A stretch of DNA of 64,000 nt. Origin: Desulfovibrio sp. (GTDB lineage Bacteria > Desulfobacterota > Desulfovibrionia > Desulfovibrionales > Desulfovibrionaceae). The notes below the pieces were generated by a model that saw nothing but the letters and a program-made list of their open reading frames with translations, had not been told where the DNA came from and searched no databases. The stretch is taken from positions 56,436 to 120,435 of the forward strand of contig JAISWB010000049.1 of the NCBI GenBank assembly GCA_031271265.1, in the 5' to 3' direction. Shown here one piece after another: positions 1-8,585 of the stretch (positions are counted from its first letter, which is position 1; each line of letters starts with the position of its first letter). Made by a program: the position numbers and the translations under genes.

Positions 1-2
1 GG

Positions 3-2909
3 CTTTTTACGCTGCTTTCGTCCGTGCAGTTGCTTTCGGGTCTTTCTCTGCCTCTTCTGGCCTTTTCAGCCTGTGTCGCCTTGAAACAACGGATCGCGGG
101 AACCTTGCGCACGGTTGCGTCCGGGCGCGGCGCCGCTCCGATGGGCGTAGGCCGGCAGACCGGCAATGCCTGCTCAGGAGGGACGGAGATCATGGTGCAT
201 CATACCGCGGAGGCTCCGGCGCTTTCGCCCCCCGTTTCCGCGCCTGAGCGGGACAACAGCGCCGAAACGACCTATGCGCAGGGTTCAGATTATAACCGCA
301 TCCCAGCGCCCGGGCGGGACAACAACACAGCGCAAGAGGTTGCGGCGCAGGCCGGCGGTCTTTCCCCCGGCCCGTATTCACCGGTAAGAAGTGTTCCAAT
401 CCACATCCGTCACCGTCCGCAGGACGATGCCGCCTCGGCGGACGGGAATCGGCCGGCCTTTTCCCACGACCAATCCGTGCTTCCGGAATACGTCGGACAG
501 AAAGAGCATCCCGCCTCGCGCGATTCTTTTGCGGGACAAGCTTCGCCCGTGCGTGACGATGCTCCGGGGTATCGCCCGGCGTCCGATCCGGCCTGCCCTT
601 GCGAAGATGAGCGCGACGCACACCTCAATCGCGGGCAGGACGGGAAATCGGACGAATACTGGGATCGCACGCCGGACGGGAGGCTGCCTGAACTCCAGCC
701 TCCGGCCGCAAACGGCAATCTTGAGGAGGATGAGGACATCCCTCCCTGGGTACATGATTTTGAAAACGACAGGCTCGGACCGCCGCCCTTCAGTTCTGTT
801 TTTACCGGTCGCGCGCGCGCATTCGACGGGCGGGAGCACGAGGGAATGCGCGTTTCGGCGCCTGCCTCGGCTGATGTCGTTCCGACAACGGAACGTCCTG
901 TGGATCTTGGTCGGACGGACGGCAGAAATAAAACTGAAAGCAGCACTTTTGATTTGTCCGACCATTTTCAACGAGGCGAAGATTTCCCGGCCTCTGATCC
1001 GACTGAAGGCGTTCCCGCAACGGAACATCCCGAGGCGCATGGCGGACCGACAGGCGGTGCAAACGAAATTTCACGTTTAACTTTCGAGTTCCCGGACCTT
1101 GCTCACCGGGGAGACGATTTTTCTGCCCCTGACCCGGCAGGCGATGTTCCCGCAGCGGCATATTCAGAGGAATTCGGCGCGCCGGGCGGCGGCAGAGAAA
1201 AAATTGCAAGTATTACTTTTGATTCCCCCGACCATGTTCAACATAAAGACGTTTTTCCGGATCCTGCCGTGTACACGCGGGCCGAGTTCGACCCGGAAGG
1301 AGAGGAAAACACTGTCGGCCCGGTGCCGCGCTCCGATGTTTCGTCTAGGTACCCGAACGTGTCGCCGCCTGCGGCCTCATCGTTGTACGCAGACGTGCCG
1401 CGAACCGGGCAAGCTTTACCGACGAAGATCGTACCGGCGGGCGCGGCATCGTCCCGCCCGGACCTCGACGCCCGGGAAGTGTCGCTGCCCCCGCTGGATA
1501 TTCTGGAAGCCGCCGCTTCGCCGTCCTGCGGCATTCAACGCGATGTGCTGGAGCGGAAAGGCAGAGACTTGATGAACTGCCTTCACGATTTCGGCATCCA
1601 GGGCGAGCTTGCCGCCATCACGCCGGGGCCTGTCGTGACCATGTTTGAAATAAAGCCGGCACCGGGTGTTCGGGTAGCGCGCATCGCCGGCTTGAGCGAC
1701 GACCTCGCCTTGGCGCTGAAGGCCGCGGCTGTGCGTATACAGGCCCCCGTGCCGGGCACGGACTCTGTGGGTATAGAAATCCCCAACACGACGCGCGAAA
1801 CCGTCTGCCTCAAGGAACTGCTGAGTTCCTCGGTTTTCAGGCAGTCTCCTTCCCTGTTGACCCTGGCGCTCGGCAAAGACACGGCCGGCAACCCTGTGAC
1901 GGCCGATCTGGCCTCCATGCCGCATCTCCTGGTGGCGGGCGCCACCGGCGCGGGCAAGAGCGTCGGCATCAATTCCATAATTTTGTCCATCCTGTACAAA
2001 GCTCGCCCGGACCAAGTGAAACTGCTGCTCGTGGACCCCAAACGAGTGGAAATGTCTATATACTCCGATCTTCCCCACCTTGTGCATCCCGTCGTAACCG
2101 AGATGCCGATGGCGAAAAGCGCCCTGGAGTGGGCCGTCTCGGAAATGGAACACCGCTATGACGTCATTGCGGGGGCAGGAGTGCGCAATATTACCGATTA
2201 CAATGCCCGGATCGCTTCCTGGGAAAAGAATCCGCCGCCGGGCATGGAAGATGTGATGCCCATTCCCTTTCTTGTTCTTATTATTGATGAACTGGCCGAC
2301 CTTATGCTGGTGGCTTCCAAAGAGGTAGAAACCAGCATCGTCAGACTCGCCCAGTTGGCGCGCGCGGCGGGAATTCACCTGATTCTGGCCACGCAGCGCC
2401 CGAGCGTGGACGTGGTCACGGGCCTCATCAAGGCCAATTTTCCCTGCCGGATTTCCTTTCAGGTGACTTCCAAGCACGATTCGCGCACCATACTGGATAC
2501 AGTGGGCGCGGAACATCTTCTCGGCAAGGGCGACATGCTTTTCAAGCCTGCCGGCGGCAAATTCCGCCGCCTGCACGGCGCATTCGTCAGCGACCGCAAT
2601 GTCAATGCCGTTGCGGACTATTGGAAAGCACTGCGACTCCCCGATTACACGATAGATTTTGCGGATTGGGGGCAGGAAGGCGGTTCCGGACCCGCGGCTC
2701 CGGGGGGCAGTGTCATGGACATCAACGCCGAGCCTTTATACAATGAAGCTGTTGTGTTCGTTCGGAGCCAGGGCAAGGCGTCCATTTCGCTCATACAGCG
2801 CAAGTTCCGCATCGGTTTCAACAAGGCGGCGCGCTATGTGGAGCAAATGGAAGCTGACGGGATCATCGGTCCGGCCGACGGCAGCAAACCCAGGCCGGTC
2901 ATCAAATAA
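3..2909 (+). CDS. ftsK: DNA translocase FtsK (5' partial)
   Basis: ATP-driven septal DNA pump that clears and resolves chromosomes at division. The reading frame is open from the window edge, and the first ~30 codons encode a hydrophobic segment, so the N-terminal membrane domain begins outside the window; the GTG at 24 is probably internal. Counting from that GTG, residues ~40-500 are a Pro/Asp/Arg-rich linker with three imperfect ~45-residue repeats. The motor follows, with Walker A GATGAGKS near residue 639 and Walker B LIIDELADLM near 750. A C-terminal winged-helix gamma domain (residues ~900-960) would read KOPS sites. The gene ends in TAA. Family assignment is secure. Confidence 0.95.
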   Translation, partial: LFTLLSSVQLLSGLSLPLLAFSACVALKQRIAGTLRTVASGRGAAPMGVGRQTGNACSGGTEIMVHHTAEAPALSPPVSAPERDNSAETTYAQGSDYNRIPAPGRDNNTAQEVAAQAGGLSPGPYSPVRSVPIHIRHRPQDDAASADGNRPAFSHDQSVLPEYVGQKEHPASRDSFAGQASPVRDDAPGYRPASDPACPCEDERDAHLNRGQDGKSDEYWDRTPDGRLPELQPPAANGNLEEDEDIPPWVHDFENDRLGPPPFSSVFTGRARAFDGREHEGMRVSAPASADVVPTTERPVDLGRTDGRNKTESSTFDLSDHFQRGEDFPASDPTEGVPATEHPEAHGGPTGGANEISRLTFEFPDLAHRGDDFSAPDPAGDVPAAAYSEEFGAPGGGREKIASITFDSPDHVQHKDVFPDPAVYTRAEFDPEGEENTVGPVPRSDVSSRYPNVSPPAASSLYADVPRTGQALPTKIVPAGAASSRPDLDAREVSLPPLDILEAAASPSCGIQRDVLERKGRDLMNCLHDFGIQGELAAITPGPVVTMFEIKPAPGVRVARIAGLSDDLALALKAAAVRIQAPVPGTDSVGIEIPNTTRETVCLKELLSSSVFRQSPSLLTLALGKDTAGNPVTADLASMPHLLVAGATGAGKSVGINSIILSILYKARPDQVKLLLVDPKRVEMSIYSDLPHLVHPVVTEMPMAKSALEWAVSEMEHRYDVIAGAGVRNITDYNARIASWEKNPPPGMEDVMPIPFLVLIIDELADLMLVASKEVETSIVRLAQLARAAGIHLILATQRPSVDVVTGLIKANFPCRISFQVTSKHDSRTILDTVGAEHLLGKGDMLFKPAGGKFRRLHGAFVSDRNVNAVADYWKALRLPDYTIDFADWGQEGGSGPAAPGGSVMDINAEPLYNEAVVFVRSQGKASISLIQRKFRIGFNKAARYVEQMEADGIIGPADGSKPRPVIK
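879..1269 (+). repeat. Imperfect tandem protein repeat in the FtsK linker
   Basis: Three consecutive units of about 44-45 codons start at residues 286, 330 and 375, counted from the GTG at 24. Each begins VP and shares the order acidic/His stretch, Gly-rich stretch, TFD/TFE, then DH or DL followed by a DF/DVF...DP motif. DNA identity between units is low, so these are old duplications kept at protein level. Confidence 0.7.
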
Positions 2910-2945
2910 TGTTCGTATTCCTCACACGACCCAGGACCATGAAAG

Positions 2946-3052
2946 GTCATTATGAGCGAAGTGAAGAATCTATCTTCCTATCTTCAGCTTTTACTGAAAG
3001 GCATCAAGAATGTTCGGCCTTTCACCCTGCTCAGGCCGAGATTCAGAATGAC
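2946..3052. repeat. MITE-like intergenic element with short terminal inverted repeats
   Basis: The ends GTCATTATGA (2946-2955) and TCAGAATGAC (3043-3052) are inverted repeats with 9 of 10 matches. The left end continues as GAGCGAAG..GAAGAATCT, resembling the GTCATTCTGAGCGAAGCGAAGAATCT class of small repeats found in many bacterial genomes. The body (TGTTCG...TGCTCAGGCCGAG) recurs at 23520-23550. No transposase is encoded; a non-autonomous or decayed element is likely. Confidence 0.6.
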
Positions 3053-3093
3053 GGAAAGGAGCCGTCCGGGGTCGTGGACACAGGCTTTGTGCA

Positions 3094-3113
3094 GCGCCCC
3101 GACCGCCGGAGGC
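3094..3113 (+). repeat. Mosaic intergenic repeat, copy A (contains the lolA RBS)
   Basis: Nineteen bases ending CCGCCGGAGGC are shared with 26988-27006. Here the GGAGG lies about 9 nt before the lolA ATG and is the only good Shine-Dalgarno match for that gene, so the end of the repeat appears to serve as its ribosome-binding site. Confidence 0.65.
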
Positions 3114-3120
3114 ATACAAA

Positions 3121-3792
3121 ATGAAAATTTTATCCTGCGCCGCAATCTTGTTGTTGTTGTCGGGCGGGGTCGCGCTTGCTGCGTCGCGGACGGCGGACCG
3201 CCTGCAGCAGCGCTACGCGTCTGTCGAGAGTATGCGCGCGGAGTTTACCCAGACCCTGCTGCACAAAGAAAGCGGCGCGCGCGAGCGGCGCAGCGGGGTG
3301 TTGAGTTTTAAGAAACCCATGCTCATGCGCTGGGAAAACCGGCAACCGGCACCGGAACTGCTGCTGGTCGGCAAAGCCGCCGTATGGAATGTTTTTCCGG
3401 AGGAAAAAACGGCTTTCAAATATTCGCTTGACGCCGCCGGCGGGGCTTCGGACCTGATACGCATCATTACCGGCCGGGCGCACCTGAACCGAGACTTCGA
3501 CCTTGAAGAAGAAGGCAGGGAAGGGGACTCGGCAACGCTCAGGCTGTACCCCAAGAAAGCGTCACAGGCGGTTGTCGAGGTGCTGCTCTGGGTGGACATG
3601 AAAACCTTTCTGATAAGAAAACTGCGGGTGTACGACTTTTACGGCAACGAAAACGAGATGGTCTTTTCCCGCCAGGAACCGGGTGCGAAACTTCAGGATT
3701 CCGTCTTTACCTATACGCCGCCGAAATCTTTTACCGTTGAAGATCACAGCCGTAATCCCGACGCCGTGCCGCAAAAGCCTTTGTTTCAGTAG
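3121..3792 (+). CDS. lolA: Outer-membrane lipoprotein carrier LolA
   Basis: Periplasmic chaperone that takes lipoproteins released by LolCDE and carries them to the outer membrane. The 223-residue protein opens with a classical signal peptide (MKILSC, hydrophobic core, cleavage near ALAA at residue ~20). It then shows the LolA-type start LQQRYASVESMRAEFTQTL and a beta-rich body with KPMLMRWEN and DFYGNENE. The ATG is preceded by GGAGG supplied by an intergenic repeat. In related genomes lolA also follows ftsK, which fits here (212 bp apart). Length is normal for the family. Confidence 0.9.
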   Translation: MKILSCAAILLLLSGGVALAASRTADRLQQRYASVESMRAEFTQTLLHKESGARERRSGVLSFKKPMLMRWENRQPAPELLLVGKAAVWNVFPEEKTAFKYSLDAAGGASDLIRIITGRAHLNRDFDLEEEGREGDSATLRLYPKKASQAVVEVLLWVDMKTFLIRKLRVYDFYGNENEMVFSRQEPGAKLQDSVFTYTPPKSFTVEDHSRNPDAVPQKPLFQ

Positions 3793-3812
3793 AGCATTTT
3801 ATTCAGCGGCCT

Positions 3813-4349
3813 TCACTGCAACCCTTCCGGGGAAACAATCAGCAGGCGGTCGGTCATCACCGCGTGCGGCAAGCGATTTAATGTGCTCATGGCGATCATG
3901 CGCCATCGGTATGCCGCGGCGGGCCGCGGGCAGTACGAAAAACCTATTTCACCGTTTGTACCGTTGAAGCCTGCATCCGTGGGTGATAGTTCGGCTGCCT
4001 CATCCGCGACAAAGGGGCAACCCGGACAATCCGCCGTGCTGTTCAAACCTTCCAGTTCCAGACGTATGCCGCCGAAGTTCTGAAGAGCTCCGCCGAGTTT
4101 GCCCGTAAAGGACGCGCACCTGCCGGCGGGAGCCGCGCCGCTTTCCAGCCAAGTGATGGAGAGATCTCCGTCCGCGGCTTGCGGGTAGCCGGTTTTGCCG
4201 CAGGCGGAAAACAGCAGGGCAAGGACAAGGCATACCGGCGCAAGAACGGTATACGCCGGCAGCCGGGACGCCGTTGCCGTCCGCGCCGCGGGGGCAGGCA
4301 CGCTTGAGTGGTTATCAGCCTTGCTTTGTGTCGTCGTGATTTTCCTCAT
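3813..4349 (-). CDS. Putative lipoprotein, unknown function
   Basis: A hydrophobic segment ends in the lipobox LFSAC (residues ~46-50), followed by GKTGYP, so the mature protein should be lipid-anchored and probably periplasm-facing. The mature part is about 130 residues, has a CPGC motif and other cysteines, and matches no family I can name. The ATG at 4349 lies inside the end of mutS; a GTG at about 4301, just after the mutS stop, would give a more ordinary signal-peptide length. Cotranscription with mutS is likely. It converges on lolA with only 20 bp between stops. Confidence 0.65.
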   Translation of the reverse strand: MRKITTTQSKADNHSSVPAPAARTATASRLPAYTVLAPVCLVLALLFSACGKTGYPQAADGDLSITWLESGAAPAGRCASFTGKLGGALQNFGGIRLELEGLNSTADCPGCPFVADEAAELSPTDAGFNGTNGEIGFSYCPRPAAAYRWRMIAMSTLNRLPHAVMTDRLLIVSPEGLQ

Positions 4350-7125
4350 CCGCAGTTCCTCCCCATAATTGTTTCCATTCGTTGAGCAATGCCAGGGCCT
4401 GCATGGGCGTCAGGCTGTCCGTGTCCAGATCGCCGAGCAGGGTGACAACGGGATGTTTGACCTTGCCCGTTGCGGCAGGCGGCAACGGGTTTGCCCGTCT
4501 GCGCGGGGCCGTTTCTTCCAGGCCGGGCAGCAGTTGCGGGGCGACCCGCACGCCGCTTTTACCGTTTCCGGAGGACTCAAGGCTTTCCAGTATCGCCCGC
4601 GCCCGCTGTACCACGGGGATGGGTACACCCGCCAGCCTTGCCACCTCTATGCCGTAGCTGCGGTCGGCAGGACCGGGCACAAGACGGCGCAGGAAAATGA
4701 TTTCCCCTCCGTACTCCTGCACGGCTATGTTCATATTTTGCACACCGGGGATGCGGCCTTCCAAGGCGGTAAGCTCGTGGTAATGCGTGGCGAACAGGGT
4801 ACGCACGCCCCCCTCCCTGCGCCCGGCCAGATTTTCGACAACGGCCCAGGCCAGGGAAAGCCCGTCAAACGTGCTGGTGCCGCGACCGATCTCATCCAGG
4901 ATAACCAGGCTTTTGGGGCCGGCCTGACGCAGTATCCTGGCCGTTTCCATCATTTCCACCATAAAGGTGCTCTGCCCGGCGGCAAGGTTGTCCGAAGCCC
5001 CGACCCGTGAGAAGATGCGGTCGCTTATGCCTATCCCGGCTTTAGCCGCGGGCACGTAGCAGCCCATCTGGGCCAGGACGGCAATGACCGCTGTCTGGCG
5101 CAGTACGGTGGACTTGCCGGCCATGTTCGGCCCGGTGATGATGAGCATGCGCCGTTGGTCGTCCATGTGCAGGTCGTTGGCGACAAACCCCGCCGGTCCG
5201 CAGACGGCCTCGATAACAGGGTGCCGTCCCTGTTTTATGGCGATGTCTGTTCCGCTGTGCAGTTCAGGGCGCGTCCAGTTGCGTTTGTGCGCACACTCCG
5301 CCGCGCTCTGCCAGAAGTCGAGGGCGGCCGCAGCCTCGGCCGCAAAAAGAATGCGCGGGTGCATCTCCGCCACCTGTCGGCGCAATTCCTGAAACAGCGC
5401 GTACTCCAGTTTTTTCCCACATTCGTCTGCGCCGGTGATTTTTTCTTCCAGTTCCTTGAGTTCCGGGGTGACATAGCGCTCGGCATTGGCAACTGTTTGC
5501 CGGCGCGTGAAATGTGTCGGTATGGTCTTACCCTCGGCCTTGGCCAGTTCAAAATAGTACCCGAAGACGCGGTTGAAGCCCAGTTTGAGCTTAGGCAGGG
5601 CATTAGCGGCCTGTTCCCTGCTCAAAAGAGCCTTGATCAGATTTTCGCCGTGATTCATAAGTTCCAGTATTTCGTCAAGTTCCGCATTGAACCCGGCATT
5701 GAAAATGCCTCCTTCCGTCAGGGTAAGGGGAGGTGGATCGCGCAGGGCACCTTCGAGTTTCGCAGCCAGATCGTCAAGACTGTCCCAATTGCGGTACAGT
5801 TCGGCCGCGCGCGGGGGCAGGGCGTTCATGTCCGCGCTTTCTTTCCCCGGCGGAGGCGTTTCCAGCGCACGGCGCACCGCTGTGAGCCCGGACAGGCTTT
5901 TGCCGAGGGCGGCCATGTCCCTGGGGCTCGCTCTCCCCAAGATCACCCGCGTGCTCAGACGCTCCAAGTCGTAAACGGACTCCAGCGCGGCACGCAGGGC
6001 CATGCGCGTATGCCCGCGTTCAAAGAAAAATTCGACGACATCCGCGCTCTGTTTGATGCGTTCGGCATCCCGCCAGGGCCGGCGCAGACGTTCTTCCAGC
6101 AGCCTGCCGCCCATGGGCGTAAGCGTTTCATCCAGCACGCGGAGCAAGGTGCCCGCCCCTTTTTTGCCGTCCAATCTGCGGAATATTTCCAGATTCCGCT
6201 CCGTAATTTCGTCGATGATCAGGTGTTTCCCCAAGTTGACGGGCACGAACGCTTTGAGGTGTGGAAACTCTTGTTTCTGGGTGCGCATGATGTAGGACAG
6301 CAAGGCTCCGCAGGCGCGCGCCAGTTCTTCTTTGCCGTTCAGTCCGACCGCGCCGAGGTCTTTGATGCCTTGCGCCTCGAAAATACGTTTTTCCGCGCTG
6401 TTCAGATCAAAATACGTGCGTACCGGCACCCTGACCGGGACAATCTCCGCAGGCAGGGACTTGACGGGAATATCGGCTTTTTCGTCGGGGAGATCGGGAA
6501 TCAGCAGTTCACGCGGCTGCATTTTCAGCACCCACTGCATAAGCTCGTCGCGATTTTTGCTGTACAAGCCGGACCATTCGCCTGTCGAATAGTCCAGCCA
6601 GGCAAAGCCGCCCACGGATTTTTCCGCGTCCCGGTACAGCGCGCCCAGATAATTGTGTCCCTTTGCCTCCAGGCCCATGTCTTCAATGATCGTGCCCGGG
6701 GTCAGAATTCTGGACACGGTCCGCTCAACCAGTCCCTTGGAACTTTTGGGGTCACCAGCCTGATCGCATATCGCGACGTTGAAGCCCTGCTCAATGAGCT
6801 TGCGCGCATAGGAGAGGTACGCATGATGGGGAACGCCGCACATGGGTACGGGAAATTCGGCGTTGGGGTTGCGGCTGGTAAGGGTAATCTGCATGGCCTT
6901 GGCCGCAACCAGGGCATCGTCGAAAAAAAGTTCGTAAAAATCACCCATGCGGTAAAAGAGCAGGGCATTCTCGCAACGGCGCTTTATCTCCAGGTATTGC
7001 GCGAACATGGGCGTCAGCCGTTCCGCCGGGATGTGCGGGGCCGGGTGAAGGGGAGGGGTGGACTGCGGAGATTCCATCATACGCGCAATAGCCAGTCGGC
7101 GCCCGGCATCAAGCCGAGTGTGCAT
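4315..7125 (-). CDS. mutS: DNA mismatch repair ATPase MutS
   Basis: Recognises mismatches and small loops and starts methyl-independent repair. Counted from the ATG at 7125 (936 aa), the mismatch-binding Phe-x-Glu sits in GDFYELF at residues ~61-67, in the connector-preceding domain I. Walker A GPNMAGKST is near residue 665, and Walker B ILDEIGRGTSTFDG near 745 is followed by the ATPase/dimerisation region. Similarity to the family starts around MFAQYLEIK (residue 40). No start has a strong RBS, so the ATGs at 7080 or nearby remain possible. The first ~39 residues are Pro-rich and may not be translated. Confidence 0.95.
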   Translation of the reverse strand: MHTRLDAGRRLAIARMMESPQSTPPLHPAPHIPAERLTPMFAQYLEIKRRCENALLFYRMGDFYELFFDDALVAAKAMQITLTSRNPNAEFPVPMCGVPHHAYLSYARKLIEQGFNVAICDQAGDPKSSKGLVERTVSRILTPGTIIEDMGLEAKGHNYLGALYRDAEKSVGGFAWLDYSTGEWSGLYSKNRDELMQWVLKMQPRELLIPDLPDEKADIPVKSLPAEIVPVRVPVRTYFDLNSAEKRIFEAQGIKDLGAVGLNGKEELARACGALLSYIMRTQKQEFPHLKAFVPVNLGKHLIIDEITERNLEIFRRLDGKKGAGTLLRVLDETLTPMGGRLLEERLRRPWRDAERIKQSADVVEFFFERGHTRMALRAALESVYDLERLSTRVILGRASPRDMAALGKSLSGLTAVRRALETPPPGKESADMNALPPRAAELYRNWDSLDDLAAKLEGALRDPPPLTLTEGGIFNAGFNAELDEILELMNHGENLIKALLSREQAANALPKLKLGFNRVFGYYFELAKAEGKTIPTHFTRRQTVANAERYVTPELKELEEKITGADECGKKLEYALFQELRRQVAEMHPRILFAAEAAAALDFWQSAAECAHKRNWTRPELHSGTDIAIKQGRHPVIEAVCGPAGFVANDLHMDDQRRMLIITGPNMAGKSTVLRQTAVIAVLAQMGCYVPAAKAGIGISDRIFSRVGASDNLAAGQSTFMVEMMETARILRQAGPKSLVILDEIGRGTSTFDGLSLAWAVVENLAGRREGGVRTLFATHYHELTALEGRIPGVQNMNIAVQEYGGEIIFLRRLVPGPADRSYGIEVARLAGVPIPVVQRARAILESLESSGNGKSGVRVAPQLLPGLEETAPRRRANPLPPAATGKVKHPVVTLLGDLDTDSLTPMQALALLNEWKQLWGGTADEENHDDTKQG

Positions 7126-7378
7126 TGCCGCGCCGCGAGGCAGTTTTCGAGATGAACATGCCCGGCCGGTTGCCGGGCAGATGCCCGCCGCCGTGGTACG
7201 GACACTGACCGTCTGCGCCGGAACAGATGCAGAACGGAAAAGATTCGGACGGATCCGTTCCCCGGCTGCCCTGTTGCGGCGCGTATGCCGTACTGCCGAT
7301 ATTCACGCATCGCGGCCGGAGGCGAAGGTGCATCCCGCCTGCCGGAACGGCGCCGGGGAACGGATGGAGATACGCTTT

Positions 7379-7747
7379 TCAGGCGTTGCCGGGTGTTTCC
7401 GAGGCTTCGGCAACTGCCGGAACAGCTTTGACCTCTTTGGCCAGTTCGGCGCGCAGGCGGTTGACTTCTTTTTCCAGGGTGCGGACCGCGCGTTTGCTGC
7501 CCATAAGCGTACAGCCCAGGCGCAGACGGTCGATAAAGAGCATGAGAACAGCAAAAAGCATGCCCAGACCGAAGGCGGCAAGCACCACAAAGTAGAACGG
7601 AATCGCCTGCCCTTGCCAACTCAAGCCCTTATAGTACAGATCGAATTTTAGTTGCAGGTCTGTTCCGAGGGCCGCGCTGTTCTGTACAAAAAAAATCAGC
7701 CCGGTGATGAAAATAACCAGCAGCAGCAAAACTTTGATAAAGCGCAT
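7379..7747 (-). CDS. LapA-like (DUF1049) inner-membrane protein
   Basis: A 122-residue protein with two transmembrane helices (residues ~1-25 and ~50-75). The FFVQNSA motif follows helix 1, and a C-terminal cytoplasmic coiled coil (RAVRTLEKEVNRLRAEL) ends it, matching the LapA/YciS family that in enterobacteria works with LapB in LPS assembly control. The ATG at 7747 is chosen because GGGAGG lies 6 nt upstream. No lapB neighbour is present, so the role here is inferred from family only. It follows the HIT gene by 36 bp and is probably cotranscribed. Confidence 0.75.
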   Translation of the reverse strand: MRFIKVLLLLVIFITGLIFFVQNSAALGTDLQLKFDLYYKGLSWQGQAIPFYFVVLAAFGLGMLFAVLMLFIDRLRLGCTLMGSKRAVRTLEKEVNRLRAELAKEVKAVPAVAEASETPGNA

Positions 7748-7783
7748 GTGGGTCCTCCCTTGTGTGCGGCGCATACGGCGCCG

Positions 7784-8260
7784 TCAGGCAAAATACTTTT
7801 TCAGTGCGCAGTATGTGCTGTGAAGATGCTCGGGTATAACACGCACCTCATCCATGACCGCCATAAACGATGAATCGCCGTTCCATCGGGGCACCAAGTG
7901 AAAATGCAGGTGTTCGCGGATGCCTGCGCCTGCCGCTTCACCCAGATTGAGCCCGATGTTTATGCCGTGCGGCGAAAAATGCTCTTCCAGAACTCCTGCG
8001 CAACGCTGCAAAAGCGTCATGGCTTCGCCTGCCTCATCCATGCCCAGGTCGCGAATGTGCATCACATGCCGGTAGGGCGCGACCAGCAGGTGTCCGTTGT
8101 TGTACGGATACTTGTTCATGACTACAAAGTTCCGCATCCCGCGATGGAGTATCAGTCGTTCTTCATCTTCATCCTTGAGCTCCGGCAAACAGAATACGCA
8201 GCCATCGGCTTTCGGCCCCAAAATATATTGGATACGCCACGGGCACCAAAGCTGCTTCAT
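7784..8260 (-). CDS. HIT-family nucleotide hydrolase/transferase
   Basis: 158 residues carrying the histidine triad HLHFHLVPRW, whose His attacks the alpha-phosphate of a nucleotide. A CVFC pair near residues 21-24 probably belongs to a zinc site, and the length and NNGHLLVAPYRH motif fit the Ap4A-phosphorylase/AP3A-type HIT branch. The substrate cannot be read from the sequence. AAGGA lies 7 nt before the ATG, directly after the stop of a 22-codon ORF, and lapA follows, suggesting a three-gene operon. Confidence 0.9.
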   Translation of the reverse strand: MKQLWCPWRIQYILGPKADGCVFCLPELKDEDEERLILHRGMRNFVVMNKYPYNNGHLLVAPYRHVMHIRDLGMDEAGEAMTLLQRCAGVLEEHFSPHGINIGLNLGEAAGAGIREHLHFHLVPRWNGDSSFMAVMDEVRVIPEHLHSTYCALKKYFA

Positions 8261-8271
8261 CAGAAATTCCT

Positions 8272-8340
8272 TTATTGCCCCATATCCATGCCGAGCAATC
8301 CCATAATCAAAGCTGAGATAAACCAGGGAAAAACGTTCAT
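8272..8340 (-). CDS. Candidate 22-residue hydrophobic small protein
   Basis: Reads MNVFPWFISA then a Leu/Ile/Gly/Met-rich stretch ending MGQ and TAA: one short membrane-inserting segment with a nearly uncharged surface. GAGGTG lies 6 nt before the ATG, and the stop is followed at once by AAGGA and the HIT start, a typical translational-coupling layout. Too short for statistics; it is supported by the RBS, spacing and hydrophobic composition only. A leader peptide controlling the HIT gene is the main alternative. Confidence 0.5.
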   Translation of the reverse strand: MNVFPWFISALIMGLLGMDMGQ

Positions 8341-8585
8341 CGTGCTCACCTCATAATTGCCGGCCGGCCGATCTCCGGTCCCCGATCTGCCTGCCGACAT
8401 TCCGGCCTTCGGATCCCTCCGGCGCGGCCTCGGCCCTTACGTTCTTATGCCTTTGCGATTTTATGCCCTTATGTCTTTGTCTTTGTGCCTTAGTGCCAGT
8501 GCCCCTGGTGCCCTGTACGCGGCGTAGGCAGTATACGCCGTCAAGGGTGTTATGGCAATACGCAAATGCTGAAATACGGCGGCAA
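8341..8585. other. Gap between mogA and the HIT operon; simple-sequence stretch
   Basis: No gene seen. Positions about 8440-8510 hold a low-complexity run of TTATGCC/TTTGTC/TTTGTGCC words (purine-rich on the minus strand: GGCACAAAG, GACAAAGACATAAGGGC). The proximal 20 bp carry the small ORF's RBS. No convincing terminator for mogA was found. Confidence 0.5.

Noticed and set aside
1416..2576. 386-codon minus-strand frame opposite the FtsK motor
   Set aside because: Antisense shadow of ftsK; composition His/Arg-rich and no family match.
2491..3120. Coding frame 2952-3311 through the ftsK-lolA gap
   Set aside because: It is repeat sequence running out of frame into lolA; no protein family.
5155..7155. 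Long plus-strand frame (666 codons) opposite mutS
   Set aside because: It mirrors mutS codon structure on the other strand; a GC-rich gene often leaves open antisense frames. No domain was seen and mutS is certain.
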